Positions 22,815 to 34,640 of a DNA stretch of 64,000 nt are shown piece by piece. Position 1 is the first letter of the stretch. Each line of letters starts with the position of its first letter. The position numbers and the translations under genes were made by a program. Source of the stretch: Hydrangea macrophylla (taxonomy: Eukaryota; Streptophyta; Magnoliopsida; Cornales; Hydrangeaceae); assembly GCA_033977485.1 (NCBI GenBank), contig CM066994.1, positions 116,212,458 through 116,276,457 on the forward strand. Reading direction: 5' to 3'. The notes under the pieces were generated by a model. The model was given only the letters and a program-made list of their open reading frames with translations, was not told the origin of the DNA and made no database searches.

Positions 22815-23046
22815 ACAATTACATACCTATATATATATATAGATATACCCGTTTTTTTTTATGACATATTTATACACCCGTTACATATCTTTTTATCTGC
22901 ATATATAATTAAATTATGATTAAAAAGAAGATAAGATTACTTACTGGAAAAATTACAGCCCGTAAGGAGGATCAAAACTTCTCACTCCACAAATTAGAAA
23001 GAAAGATAAATCTTTTTATCGATTGTGGTGTATATATAGTTATTTC

Positions 23047-23077
<31 letters not shown>

Positions 23078-23120
23078 TCATGTTTTTGTAGAATTATGGT
23101 AATAAAGAACAAAAAATCTT

Positions 23121-23260
23121 GAGAATTACTATGTACACCGCTAATTTTGCTATGTACACCGTTCACCTTCACAAAAGTGAGAATTTTTAGAAGGAAAGTG
23201 ATTAGAATAAAAGATTTTGGGTGTACATAGCAAATACACGGGTGTACATAACAATTCCCT
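23121..23260. mobile_element. Fold-back MITE with GTGTACATAG arms
   Basis: GAATTACTATGTACACC at the left faces GGGTGTACATAACAATTCC at the right. The flanks share AAATCTT, a partial duplication. Confidence 0.65.
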
Positions 23261-23822
23261 AAATCTTTTATCGAATTGTGGTGTATTATTTGTATATGTA
23301 TAGTTATTTATACTTCCTTTGTTCCATTTTTATTGACCGTTTTTCTTTTTTTAGTCATTCTAAAACTAAATAACACTTTGATTATTAAATGTATATTTTT
23401 TACTCACTTTTCAATAATACCCTTTTTAAACTTAAATATGGAGAAGTATTAGTAGTTCTTAAGAAAAGGAAGAAAAATTGGTAAATTTGGAAGAATGAAC
23501 TTTTTTTTTTAATGAGAGACAGTATATTTAATAATTTTTACTTAAAAAGTTCGATATATGAAAATAGACAAAGAAAATGGGGCAAATTTTTTATTTTTTA
23601 TTTTTTTGGATTAATTATCTGTGATACTAGGGCTTAAGATCTGGTGAAAAAAGAAACTAGAAAAAAGTCTCTGTCAGAACTCTCCCTTTGAAAAAAGAAC
23701 TAGAAATAGTCTATTTCACAATGATATTGAATCCGGTAATTAAATTTTCACTAAATTTTTTTTTTCTGGGAGAAATTAAAAAATTTCTGATAAATAGTAG
23801 TAACTGGTTTTGGAATTGAGAG

Positions 23823-24011
23823 CAGGGGTGGCAATTCGGGTTCTCGTGTCATAATTGTGTCATTAATCGGGTTGTGTGCTTTGAGTTTAATTTTTAGTTT
23901 TGAGTGCTATTCATCTATAATACAAACTATTTTAAATTAAGCGTGTCATATTGTGTCGTGTTCGGATTGTCTCAATAAAACGGGTTATCGTGTCAAAAAT
24001 TGACAACCCTA
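23823..24011. mobile_element. Short hAT-type element upstream of CSLC
   Basis: It begins CAGGGGTGGCAA and ends TTGACAACCCTA. A perfect 8-bp duplication ATTGAGAG lies at 23815-23822 and 24012-24019. It ends about 0.7 kb before the CSLC start codon and so lies in the promoter region. Confidence 0.87.
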
Positions 24012-24199
24012 ATTGAGAGAGAATTTGAACGTGGAGTCAAATTGTGTGTTGTTTTTGAATTTCATTCTCTGGGAATCAAAATCATAGACGTGTTGAGCTG
24101 TTTCTAATATATTCTCTCTCTCACTATCCAAAATCGTAAAAGCCTTCGCAAGCTGTAAATTGATTTAGAAGCACTTTTGGGACTCACCTTCCAAGTCAC

Positions 24200-24313
24200 A
24201 GCCTCCCCTCTCTCTCTCTCTCTCTCTCTCTCTCACCTCTCTGTTCCCATAGATTATAAACGAATGTCGCCATGGATTAGAGACGCATAGCTCTCATACT
24301 CTCCCACCACGCG

Positions 24314-24353
<40 letters not shown>

Positions 24354-24704
24354 ACATTGTGCAGACTCTCTCTCTCTCTCTCTCTCCTGCTTGGGTTTTC
24401 CTGTTTCTCTGAAAAATGGGATCAGAGTTATAGCTTTTTCCGATCTGGGTCTTCCACATTTTATCAATTTGAGCTTCTGAAACCAATTGGGTGTCCTCTG
24501 AGCTTGATTTTACGAACTGGGTCGTTCTCTCTCTCCTTTTATGCTTGGGTTTGCTTGTTTCTCTGAAAATGGGATCAGATTTTTAGCTTTTCCCGATCTG
24601 GGTCTTCCACATTTTATCAATTTGAGCTATAGAAACGAATTGGGTGTCCTCTGAACTTTATTTTCCGAACTGGGTCGTTGAGATCCGAGAAAAACACAAA
24701 AAAA
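24200..24704 (+). promoter_or_regulatory. CSLC leader: CT tracts and tandem duplication
   Basis: Three CT-dinucleotide tracts lie at about 24209-24234, 24320-24345 and 24366-24387, typical of plant core promoters and 5' leaders. A block of about 140 bases (around 24391-24527) is repeated at about 24547-24680; both copies hold GATCTGGGTCTTCCACATTT. Each copy has a tiny upstream ORF of five codons and a stop (24416-24433 and 24569-24586). A longer upstream ORF (24541-24654, 37 codons) occurs only in the second copy. All end before the main ATG. If they are in the mRNA they could reduce or condition translation; the transcription start is not visible. Confidence 0.6.
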
Positions 24705-27700
24705 ATGGCGCCCTCGTTCGATTGGTGGACCAAACAGACCCACATAGGGACGCCGGTAGTCGTTAAGATGGAGAATCCCAATAACTGGTCCATGGTCGAG
24801 CTCGAAGCCCCGTCGGAGGACGATTTCCTCCACGACGGTGGTTCTCCGCCGCATCGCCTCCGTGACAAAGCCAGAAACAAGAACGCCAAACAGCTCACGT
24901 GGGTCCTACTTTTGAAAGCCCACAAGGCCGCCGGTTGTTTAGCCTCCATTGCTCCGGCAATGCTCGCCCTCGCCGCCGCAATCCGCCGCCGTGTCGCTGC
25001 CGGCAAAACAGATGCCGACAACGAAACCCGAATGGGTTCCAAAAATATGATCGTTAAAAACAGATTCTATACTTGTATCAAAGTGTTTCTATGGCTGTCT
25101 GTTTTATTACTAGGGTTCGAAATAGCTGCTTATTACAAGGGTTGGCATTTGGGTTCTTCTAATCTTCAATTACAGTATATATATGTACTTACAACCCCAT
25201 TTGGGTTTAAGGGTGTGTTTGATTCGTTGTATTCGAGGTGGGTTTTGATTCGGGTGGACTATCTCGCTCCTCCTCTTCAATTCCTCATCAATGTCTGTAT
25301 CGTACTCTTCCTTATCCAGAGCTTGGATAGGTTAGTCCTCTGTTTGGGTTGTTTGTGGATCCGATTGAAGAAGATCAAACCAACTGCCAAACAAGACTCT
25401 ATTGATCTTGAGTCCGGTGATGGTGGTTTCTTCCCCATGGTTCTTGTTCAGATCCCCATGTGCAATGAAAAAGAGGTAACCCACAAAAACCCATTTAACC
25501 ACTTTCTGTATATATATGTGTTTAATATATATATATATATATATGTATATGTATATATATTATATGTTTGTGTTTTTATATTAGGTGTATCAGCAGTCTA
25601 TTGGTGCTGTGTGCAATTTGGACTGGCCAAAGTCGAAATTGCTTGTACAAGTTTTGGATGATTCGGATGACCCAACAACACAGTTGTTGATCAAAGAGGA
25701 GGTTCGTAAATGGCAGCAAGAGGGTTCAAGGATAGTGTATAGGCATAGAGTGATTAGAGATGGTTATAAAGCTGGTAATCTTAAGTCTGCTATGAATTGT
25801 AGCTATGTGAGAGATTATGAGTTTGTTGCCATTTTCGATGCCGATTTTCAACCCACCCCTGATTTTCTGAAGAGAACAATCCCTCATTTCAAGGTATTCA
25901 TTCCGTTCTCTTTTGTGTGACAATCTCTTTGAATTCCATATTGCCATGACAGTTCTACAGTTTGATCACTTGCATATATGCTTGTGTTTATGCTTGTTTG
26001 AAGTTATTGGGCTACTTGCCAATTCACTACAATGAGTGTGTGTGTGCGTGTGTGCCTGTCTATTCCATCTTTTTCTTTTTCTTTTTCTTTTTTGGGGTGC
26101 AAGGCAATTCTATCCTTTTCAATTCTGTCTTTTGATAACCGAAATTACTTTTATATGTTCTTGTGTTTATATGTGTGTGTGTCATTGTGGTGTGTGGCTA
26201 TTCTGTCTTCTTCTTCTTCTTCTTCTTCTTCTTCTTTTGGGTGAAAGGCAATTCAATCCTTTTCAATTCTGTCTTTTGATCACTGAATTACTTACATAAT
26301 CTACTAGTGAGTGTCCCATTCAAGTATAGGGCCACTTGCCAATTCACTACAATTTGGCGAATCCATTATTTTCTAAAGAGAACAAATCCTCATTTCAAAA
26401 TATTCAATGCTTTCTCTTCTGTGCCACAATTTCTTGAATTCCTTTTGCCATGATAATTCTGTAATTTGATCACCCAAAGTACTTCCATGTATCTCATTCC
26501 TGTGTGTGTGTGTTCCAATTTAAGTGTGTGTGCATGGGCTACTTGCCAACTCACTATAGTCTACAGGGTATGTGTGTGTGTGTGGGGGGGGGGGGGGGGG
26601 GGGGGGCAATAATTCTATCTTTTGATCACCTAAATTACTTTGCACATATCTAATTTTTTTTTTCTCTGGTGTGTGTGGGGTGTGGGGTTTAGTCCCACTT
26701 TAAGTTATTGGGCTTCTTGGCAATTCACGACAATGTTCATGTGTTGGGATACTCTTATCTTTTGATCACTGAAATTTACTGGCATACATCTACTTGCGCG
26801 CGCGCGTGTGTTTTGCATTTAAGTTATTGGGCAGCTTTCCTATTCAATACAATATTACACTATGTGCGTATGTACGGCAATTCTATCTTTTCACCACCAA
26901 AATCACTTGGACACATCTACTTGTGTGTGTGTACCATTTATGTTACTGGGCTACTTGCAAATTCAATACAATTAGGCTATTAAAACCAATACTCCAATTG
27001 ACTGTACATTGCAGGATAATGAGGAAGTAGGGCTAGTTCAAGCAAGGTGGTCTTTTGTGAACAAGGACGAAAACTTGCTAACTAGGTTGCAGCTCATTAA
27101 CTTGGCTTTCCATTTCGAGGTGGAGCAACAAGTGAATGGAATTTTTCTCAATTTCTTTGGGTTCAACGGGACCGCCGGTGTTTGGAGGATAAAGGCGTTG
27201 GAGGATTCTGGTGGGTGGTTGGAGAGAACTACTGTTGAGGACATGGACATCGCGGTCCGTGCTCATCTCCATGGGTGGAAATTCATCTTCCTCAATGATG
27301 TTGAGGTATTTTATTGCATTACTTATACCCTGTTTGGTTCATAGATTTTGATTAGGAAAAGATAAGTGTATGAGAAATGAGAAGGAAAATCCATTCCTCA
27401 AGTGTTTTCCGTCATGCTTAAAAAAGATTGGGGATTAGATTTTATCCAACTATAGTAACAATCAAGAAAAAAGCAACTAATTTTTTTCTTCCCTATTTTG
27501 GTCACTAGTTCCCTTAGTTTTCTCTTTTCATTTCTATCACAAAATCTATGAACCAAACGAAACCTTAATATCGAGGCAGTTGATTCTTTTGGCATGTTTG
27601 GGCCGTGAACTTGAATGGCCTCATTCATTATTTATGCAGCATCTTAAAGTAAAATTCATCATTGTGAATTTATTCGATCAGATAAATTCGGGAGTTCCTA

Positions 27701-28789
27701 AAGTCACTTCGTTTTGTGGCCATCCCTCTATATTGGAATGTCAAAATATATGATTTTGAGCATCTTTTTATTTATTTATTTTATTTTTTTTTTATTTAAA
27801 GGAACACAACTACTTATTCCCAGATGGAGCCATTCAAACTCGTCGTCTTTTTAGTTAATGTATTCTAGAACGCCTATGAATTACTCAAAATTGTGTGCTT
27901 TCCGATTTTCAGTGCCAATGTGAGGTACCGGAATCCTACGAAGCTTACAGGAAACAACAACACAGATGGCATTCTGGACCTATGCAGTTGTTCCGTTTGT
28001 GCTTACCCGACATCGTTCGATCAAAGGTATATCTATATATATATATATATACACACACACGAAGCAGTTCTTTTTTATTTTCGCATTGTATCAAAGACTA
28101 CATTGTTCACAATGAGGTGGATTCTAATTTCTTTCGCTTTGTTTCTGTTGGGGCTTTTGCAGATTAGCGTTTGGAAAAAGGCGAATTTGATTTTCCTCTT
28201 CTTCCTCCTAAGAAAACTAATCCTACCCTTTTATTCATTCACCCTCTTCTGCATAATTCTACCGATGACCATGTTTGTCCCCGAAGCCGCGCTTCCGGCG
28301 TGGGTTGTATGTTACATCCCTGCCACCATGTCCTTCCTCAATATCCTCCCGGCACCAAAGTCTTTTCCCTTCATCGTCCCTTACCTCCTCTTCGAAAACA
28401 CCATGTCCGTGACTAAGTTCAATGCCATGATCTCCGGTCTATTCCAACTCGGGAGCGCATACGAGTGGGTTGTCACCAAGAAATCGGGTCGGTCCTCCGA
28501 GGGAGATCTCATTTCTTTGGTTGAGAAAGAGGGAAAGCCTCAAAGGGGTGTTTCGGTGCCCGATTTAGGGGATTTAACGCAGGAAATTAAACAGCAAGAG
28601 GAAAAGAAATCTCGGAAAAAGAAGCACAATAGGATATATACGAAGGAATTGGCACTCGCTTTCCTTCTTCTCACAGCTTCAGCCAGAAGTCTTTTGGCAG
28701 CTCAAGGTGTACATTTCTATTTCTTGCTCTTTCAGGGAATATCGTTCCTGCTCGTGGGTCTTGACTTGATCGGTGAGCAGGTTCAATAG
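24705..28789 (+). CDS. CSLC: Cellulose synthase-like C, xyloglucan glucan synthase
   Basis: The predicted protein has 703 residues from five exons: 24705-25475, 25585-25893, 27015-27305, 27913-28026 and 28163-28789. All introns are GT-AG and fall between codons. The family (GT2) makes the beta-1,4-glucan backbone of xyloglucan in Golgi membranes from UDP-glucose. The protein starts MAPSFDWW, a CSLC hallmark. Two membrane spans lie near residues 124-145 and 188-215. The cytosolic GT2 core has LDDSDD (281-286), DADF (342-345), TVEDMD (433-438) and QQHRW (472-476). Further spans follow from about 503 to 590, and two near 655-700. Length is normal (Arabidopsis members are about 670-700). The start at 24705 is chosen because it gives the conserved N terminus. 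There is no frame damage. The subclade (CSLC4, 5, 6, 8 or 12) is not settled; the length suggests a CSLC6/12-like member. Confidence 0.95.
25894..27014 (+). repeat. CSLC intron 2 made of degenerate tandem units
   Basis: The phrase GGGCTACTTGCCAATTCACT and variants recur about six times (near 26010, 26328, 26528, 26709, 26829 and 26946), each with TG-rich and ATTCTATCTTTTGATCACC-like partners. The intron therefore grew by tandem duplication of units of roughly 110-320 bases. It also contains a TTC run (26206-26236), TG runs, and a G run of over 20 bases (26584-26606). Confidence 0.72.
27326..27564. mobile_element. Tourist-like MITE in CSLC intron 3
   Basis: The ends TACCCTGTTTGGTTCATAGA and TCTATGAACCAAACGAAACC are inverted repeats. 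TTA lies on both sides (27323-27325, 27565-27567), fitting PIF/Harbinger. It starts only about 20 bases after the intron 3 donor site. Confidence 0.78.
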
Positions 28790-29467
28790 ATGACAAATGA
28801 TAGTCGATATAGGCAATATATACAGATTATATATAAACACAGGCGATATGGGTTCTTGCTCATTCTCTGCAATCTACAATCCGAATCCCCAATTTGCCTG
28901 ATAGGAGCAGAAAGTTCTGTTAGGGGAGGACTCATAAACGTTTCATCGTAGAGATAGAGAGAAGCCATTGGAAAAATGGCGATGTTCATTACGATATTTA
29001 AGGTTTTTTTTTTTTTTTTTTTTCCTTTTTTTCTTTTTTAAAAATAGTATTCTGTATCTTCGTTCTTCATTCGCGATTCTTTTGTTTTTTCGGGCTTATT
29101 CTTTTGTAAGTTTGTGTATGAAATATCAATACTGAGATTTAGTTAAAAGTTCAATTAGCACTCCTATTCAATGCTTAAAAGTCCCTTCTCTACTTTGTGA
29201 TTTGTTTTTAGTAGTTGAAAACTTGATATTTTTGTAGATCCCAACTAGGACTTGTTTTCCTTATTGTGAAAATAAATCCTTAAGCTTGGTTGTGCTTGTT
29301 TGTACCTAATGGGTTTGAATTGTTATATTTTTATTGCTTTTCACTCACCCATAGACCCCCTCTTTAAGATGAAATTGGGAGGAGTCACAATTGATTTCTC
29401 TTTTCAGCTTTTTGAAAAATGTGATTTTCGAAAAGGTTGGTTAGCAAAGTATTAAAATTTTCAAAAA
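28790..29467 (+). other. CSLC 3' flank
   Basis: The probable 3' UTR follows the stop codon. It includes a T run (29006-29025) and an AATAAA-like AAAATAAATCC near 29266 that could serve as a poly(A) signal. The segment 29309-29392 is a dispersed repeat that returns at 48499-48573. Confidence 0.5.
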
Positions 29468-29610
29468 TCTAGGCAAACAACACATTCCACAAGGGCTTTA
29501 AATGTGTTGTACCCTATGTTGTATAAGTGATGCACAGAAAAGTGTAAAAAATTCAAACAACACAGGGTATAACATATTTAAAGCCCTGTTGTGGATTATG
29601 TTGTGTGCTT
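29468..29610. mobile_element. Fold-back MITE
   Basis: The arms CAAACAACACATTCCACAAG and GTTGTGGATTATGTTGTGTG, with the inner match GGGCTTTAAATGTGTT / AACATATTTAAAGCCC, make a long hairpin. No clear duplication. Confidence 0.7.
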
Positions 29611-29630
29611 AGCATGTGTAAATTTTTTTC

Positions 29631-29824
29631 AATAATGCTACACACACTCGGAAAAGTACACCAAAATGTATAACTTTGCTTAAAAAGGTTGGACCTTGTG
29701 CTGAAAAGCTTGCACACACAAAACATCCACTTTTGTATGTGTAGACTTTTCAGTACAAGGTCCAACCTTTTTAAGCAAGATTGTGTATTTTGGTGTGCTT
29801 TTCAGAGTGTGTGTAGCATTACTC
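29631..29824. mobile_element. Fold-back MITE
   Basis: AATGCTACACACACTC and GAGTGTGTGTAGCATT are perfect inverted ends. The inner arms pair through AAAAAGGTTGGACCTTGTGC and its complement. The flanks are AAATTTTT on both sides, an approximate duplication. Confidence 0.78.
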
Positions 29825-30052
29825 AAAATTTTTAGATACTTCCAAAATAATCGGCTATAAAATGGACAAGAAGTCTTGAGCATCATTGTGAATTGAGGAA
29901 TTGCAGATTGAGTTTAGTAATCGTTGAAATGCCATAGCAATAAGGAAGATGAAACTACCCCAAACCAAAGATTTGTGCTGTGTTCTTCTGGGCAGGTAAT
30001 GAAGTGAAGGCCATCCTCACAAAATAGATTACATACATAACGTGTATGTATA

Positions 30053-30164
30053 TAGGGAATTGCTTAATACAACATATTTTTTGCTAAATGCATCACTTGT
30101 AGCTGTAGTGTAAAGAGATAAAATGTTTGTGAGTAAATGTGGTGTATTTAGCAATTCCCTATAT
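30053..30164. mobile_element. Small fold-back MITE
   Basis: AGGGAATTGCTTAATACA and TGTATTTAGCAATTCCCT are inverted ends, with TATATA flanks on both sides. It lies just left of the Tat-type retroelement. Confidence 0.65.
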
Positions 30165-30211
30165 ACATGTATGTACAGTCATGCTCTCCAACGCACTGGA
30201 TAGAGTGCACG

Positions 30212-31203
30212 ATCAACAATAGCCCTAACATCGGTCATACTTGACCGATCCCCAACCGAGTTATGACTATTGAACCCTAATATCGGCAAGAGGAATGCGG
30301 CTCTAATGAAGATATCGGCCCCAATAAGCAAGGCCGATATCAGAAAGGATCAGGGACATACACCTCGGCAACAGCAGATAAGGCCGATGACCTCTTCTAC
30401 AGATCCTGCAGTAGGACCATAGGATGATAGCTAACAGCAGCCATGCAAGAAAATGTAATATCGGGCTTAGGAAGTAATAAAAGCAGTCCATGGAATCAGT
30501 AAGTCAAAGGCAACATTGGTTAAAAGAAACCGAGGGACGCGAGTAGGCTTCCTACTGAATAGAAGGCCGATTTCTATCACCAGCAAGGATTAAGCTACTC
30601 AGGGAAGGACGCAATCGGTCCTGGGTCTACTCAGGTGGTAGGCAGTTAAGCATGGATGAGAACGTGGTCTTCAGAATATGCTGAGCTGGAAGGGAAGCAG
30701 TTACGTGAAAGAGGAACATGGCAGAAGTGGGATCATCATGCAAGTCATGGAAGTTGATCGTGGGACATAGTGGGCAGATGGTGCAACATTTGAAAGGGGC
30801 TAACACACACGCCACTTCTACTCTCAGCAGGCTTTAGTTTTCTCCTCATAACAATTCTGTTATTGTTCTTGAGTGATCTCAGAGTGATTTGTGAGTTCTT
30901 GTTGTCCCTGAGTGCTCGTTTGTGTTACTTTGAACGTTTGTAATCATTACTCTTCAATCAATAAAGATGACGATGTCTATGGAGGTATTCTAAATTATTG
31001 TATTTAGTTCGCCCTTTTTCAGATTCCTTTTGTAGTTGCTTACTTGCATCAGAGTAGAGTAAAAGCCCATTTTTTGTTATTTTGAAAAGTATTAATAGCA
31101 AATCGTTTGACTAGAAGCCAGATTAGGTAATCACCACCACTTTGAGTCCACGCGGACTCTGGCACGCCCGACGCATACCACACCAGAGAAAAAATTGTAA
31201 ACA
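30212..31203 (+). repeat. 5' LTR, truncated and TATA-less
   Basis: It aligns with 42395-43486. The first about 250 bases of the full LTR are absent. A 100-base segment present at 42958-43057 in the 3' LTR is also missing here, with GGG at the junction (30771-30773). That segment contains the TATA box. The LTR ends TTGTAAACA. Confidence 0.92.
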
Positions 31204-31232
31204 ATTTTTTGGCACGCCCGGTGGGACCCCGT
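31204..31232 (+). other. Primer-binding region of the Tat element
   Basis: TGGCACGCCCGGTGGGACC begins six bases after the LTR end, where a tRNA primer site is expected. It starts with TGG, the complement of a tRNA CCA end. I cannot name the tRNA. Confidence 0.65.
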
Positions 31233-31237
31233 GTCAA

Positions 31238-33896
31238 ATGGTTGGAAAGGGAACACGATCTAAGGGAATTTCCCAGGAGGTAGGCTCACGCGAACCCTTT
31301 TTAGACCCTATCATAGAACCTGTCATTGAACCTGTCACAGACCCGGTCATTAGCTCGGTAGCCAGTCAGGCCGACTTGTCTAACATGAGTAATCACTTAA
31401 TGGGAATGTTCAACCAACGATTGGCTGAGATGTCCATTAGGCAGGACCAAACTTTTACCCAGGTGAGCGAGATGCTCTGTGAAATGAGGGAGTGGAAGGA
31501 GCATCAAGCGGGTGACCCTCCACAGCCCTCTATTCCACCAACTTTCATGTCTCGGGTTGGGTTGGGGGCAAGCCAGAATGCCCCTTCTTCCTCCCAGACT
31601 AAAAAATACGTTACACCGCCAAGGAGGGATGGCAAAGAGATTTTAGGAGAAACTGGAAACCCACCTCGAGTTGTGGTCCGACCAAGCATCACCATCAGGG
31701 AACCACTGGTCGGTCTAAACGGGCAAGATTCAGACCGACACTGGGGGAGAGTCAACCCGTTGTTCGGAGACAATATAGTCACCGAAGATGAACAAATGGG
31801 GAATGAAAGAATCGGACTAGAACATGAGCCCGGCATGAGAAGGGCTAATCCAACCCAAACGGTGAGAGTTGACCGAGAACAGATCGCCGAAGTCATTAAT
31901 CAAGATTTTGGCGGCCTTCTTCAAAGGACTCAGCGGCCCATGTATAGGAGGCCGCATAGTGATGCCATTGAAAGAATGCCTCTTCCACGAGGATACAAGG
32001 TGCCCAATTTCACAATGTTCTCTGGTGAAAGAGATCAATCGACCGTGGAGCATATCGGTCGTTTCCTGCTTCAAAGCGGAGAAATGAGTCACCAAGGGGA
32101 TATGCTACTAAAGCTGTTCCCCAACTCCTTGACCGGGGTGGCTTTCAGTTGGCATATCAATTTACCTCCAAACTCCTTCCACACTTGGAACCAAATAGAG
32201 GAAGCTATCCACGCCCAATTTTATCGAACAGAGCCCGAAGTCTCTATGGCTGATTTGACGAGGTTGTATCAGCTACCGGGTGAATCAGCTGAAGTGTACA
32301 TTGCTAGGTTCAAACGAGCTAAGCATCGCTGCAAGGTCATATTACCCGAAGAAGAATTTGTCAATATAGCCCTTGGGGGACTCTCCTTCGAACTCAGGAA
32401 AAAGTTTGAGGGCATGGGTTTCCGCGATCTCTTCGAGCTGGCAACTCGAGCAGCCCGATATGAGCGTATGCTAGAAGAAGAGCAAGAAAGGAAGAATTCA
32501 TCTAAGGGAACCTATTACAGGGATCCCAACTATGATATTCATGCTACTGAATATGAAATCAACACCGAAGTGGACGTGGCCGAGATCGTTTCAAAACGGC
32601 CATATCTATGCCAGCCATTGCCTAAACCGACCGACGCGCAGTTGTCCTCGGTCAAAAACAGCCTTTTGAGGCCGGCAAACAATACTCATTTAACATTGCA
32701 ATGGCTGACCAAATTTTTGACTTTATGATGGCCGATAAACAAATTCGGCTTCCTCACGACGTTAAATTACCTTCGGCCAATGAGTTGAAAGGAAAAGAGT
32801 ATTGTAAATGGCACAACTCTTGGCGCCATACCACTAACAATTGCTTGGTATTCCGAAATGTTTTGCAGGATATGATCGATAAGGGAAACCTGAAGTTTTC
32901 CGAAAAGGAGAAAGAAGTAATGGGAGTTGATAGCAACCCATTTCCAGAGATAGTGGGGGCAAACATGGTGACACCTGATTTCACCATCCTGCGAAGACCA
33001 AGGGAAAGGATCGATCTCGGAGGAGTTGACGTTGCCGAATCAAGCACGAAACTGAAGGAACAAAAATTAAGAACGAGATTGGCTTCTAGTGTGGTGTCAG
33101 ACAAGGCTACTCCCGAGGCAAATAATGGCCCAACTTTACAGTGGATGGTTGATCTGATCAATCAAGGGTTGTGTCCAAAGTGCAAGGCTGAGGTAACTAA
33201 AAAACCTGAACAAAAGAAGGAAAAAGCGGATCGGCCACCAAGCCCAAGGAGGCCGATCCAAAGCCGCCTCACCTATCCAAACCACGAGTACCACAGGAGG
33301 CCCGACTTTCAGAACCACGAGCAATATCTGAAGGAATCAAGGCAAGTGGCCAGGGAGGTGAGACGGAAAACTTACCAACGCCAAGACCGATCTCCGCGTA
33401 TGGTGGTTCCACCACGGGCTGAAGTGAACCAATGGAGAAGAGTGGGCACCCCAAATTCCCAGACCATGCATACTTCAGTAGGACCCAAAAAAGAAGAATG
33501 CAGAGGCTGAGGCAATCAGCTCGAGATTGGGAAGCCAAATACCGTTTGGAGAAGAAGCGAGCAGATCAACGAAAGGACATGGTGCCAAGGGTGATCTTAA
33601 GCCGTAAAGGAAAGGAAAAGATTGAAGCTGAAGACCGAGATGTAAAGCCTCAGAAGCTTGAAACATCCATTCCGGAGATGAACGAATCGGACTCAGAAAT
33701 GGCCGATATCGATTCAGACTACGAAGAATCATTAGAGAAGATTATCCAGTTCGGGAGCGTTCCAAAAGACTTCTCGGTGAATATGGTGTACACTTTGTCA
33801 ATGTCTTTCGGAGCGAAACCGGACCAGGAAAGAAAAAGGGGAGATGATATGTATGAAGACAAGGATCCATCGACGCCTGTGTTTATCAACCAATAA
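31238..33896 (+). pseudogene. gag: gag region of the Tat element (frameshifted)
   Basis: Gag is the nucleocapsid precursor of the retrotransposon. The first frame runs from ATG 31238 to a stop at 32728, 496 residues. A retrotransposon gag domain lies in its middle (about 31990-32490), with YIARFKRAKHRC and the surrounding capsid-like helices. The message then continues in a second frame (about 32701-33510), which holds a zinc-knuckle-like YCKWHNSWRHTTNNC segment. A third frame follows (about 33432-33896), starting near FSRTQKRRMQ and ending in TAA at 33894-33896. The two frame changes fall at about 32690-32728 and 33440-33510. Domain identity is firm; the exact indel positions are inferred from where similarity moves between frames. 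Confidence 0.85.
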
Positions 33897-34640
33897 GTAA
33901 AAACGGAGAAGCCAAAGGTCTCGGTAATAAGGCTGAAGACCGAGGATGAAGAAGGAAAGAAACCCGCAAAGGTAGTCTTTGAAAAACCAGTGGTAGGGAT
34001 GTCACAGCATCTAAAGCTGTTATACATTAACGCGGCTATTGATGGAGTGACGTATTCAAGGGTGTTAATCGATAATGGAGCAGCGGTGAACATCCTACCA
34101 TCAATTATGTTGTTAAAGTTACAACGCAATGAGAACGAATTGATCCCAACTGAGCTCACAGTTTGTGGGTTCACAGGGACACCGGCAAAGACCAAAGGAA
34201 TCCTCCCAGTAGAGCTCACAGTGGGAAAGAAAATCACCATGACAGCCTTCTTCGTGGTGGACTCTGGAGCTTCATACAATGCCTTGCTTGGTAGGGATTG
34301 GATTCACACCAGTTGGTGTATTCCATCGACTTTGCACCAATTCCTGATTTTTTGGAACGGTGATGAGGTGGAAGTAGTCTGGGCTGATCACAAGCCTTTC
34401 GTTGCCAGAGTTCATTGTTCGGAAGCCGTTTTATATGAAGACGACATCGGCCCGGTCAAATTCATCAGAACAGACAAGAACGGTAGGCCGAGATCGGCCA
34501 CCATGGTGAAGGATCAGAAGAATCAATTGATTCAGGTATACAAGCAACTCGATCGACCATCAATCATGATTACGCCGATCGACGACGATAAAGAACTTGA
34601 CATACCCAATGGACCAGAACCCATCATCAGTGAAGTATAG
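33897..34640 (+). pseudogene. Aspartic protease region of the Tat element
   Basis: The frame continues from gag past the TAA at 33894-33896 and is open to a TAG at 34638-34640. A retropepsin-type active-site motif IDNGAAVNILP is at about 34068-34100, with Asn where many families have Thr or Ser. A second LGRDWI motif follows at about 34287. It would cleave the Gag-Pol precursor. A frame change near 34600-34640 leads to the RT frame. Confidence 0.82.

Noticed and set aside
24617..25042. Minus-strand frames opposite CSLC exon 1
   Set aside because: Shadows of the GC-rich coding exon on +.
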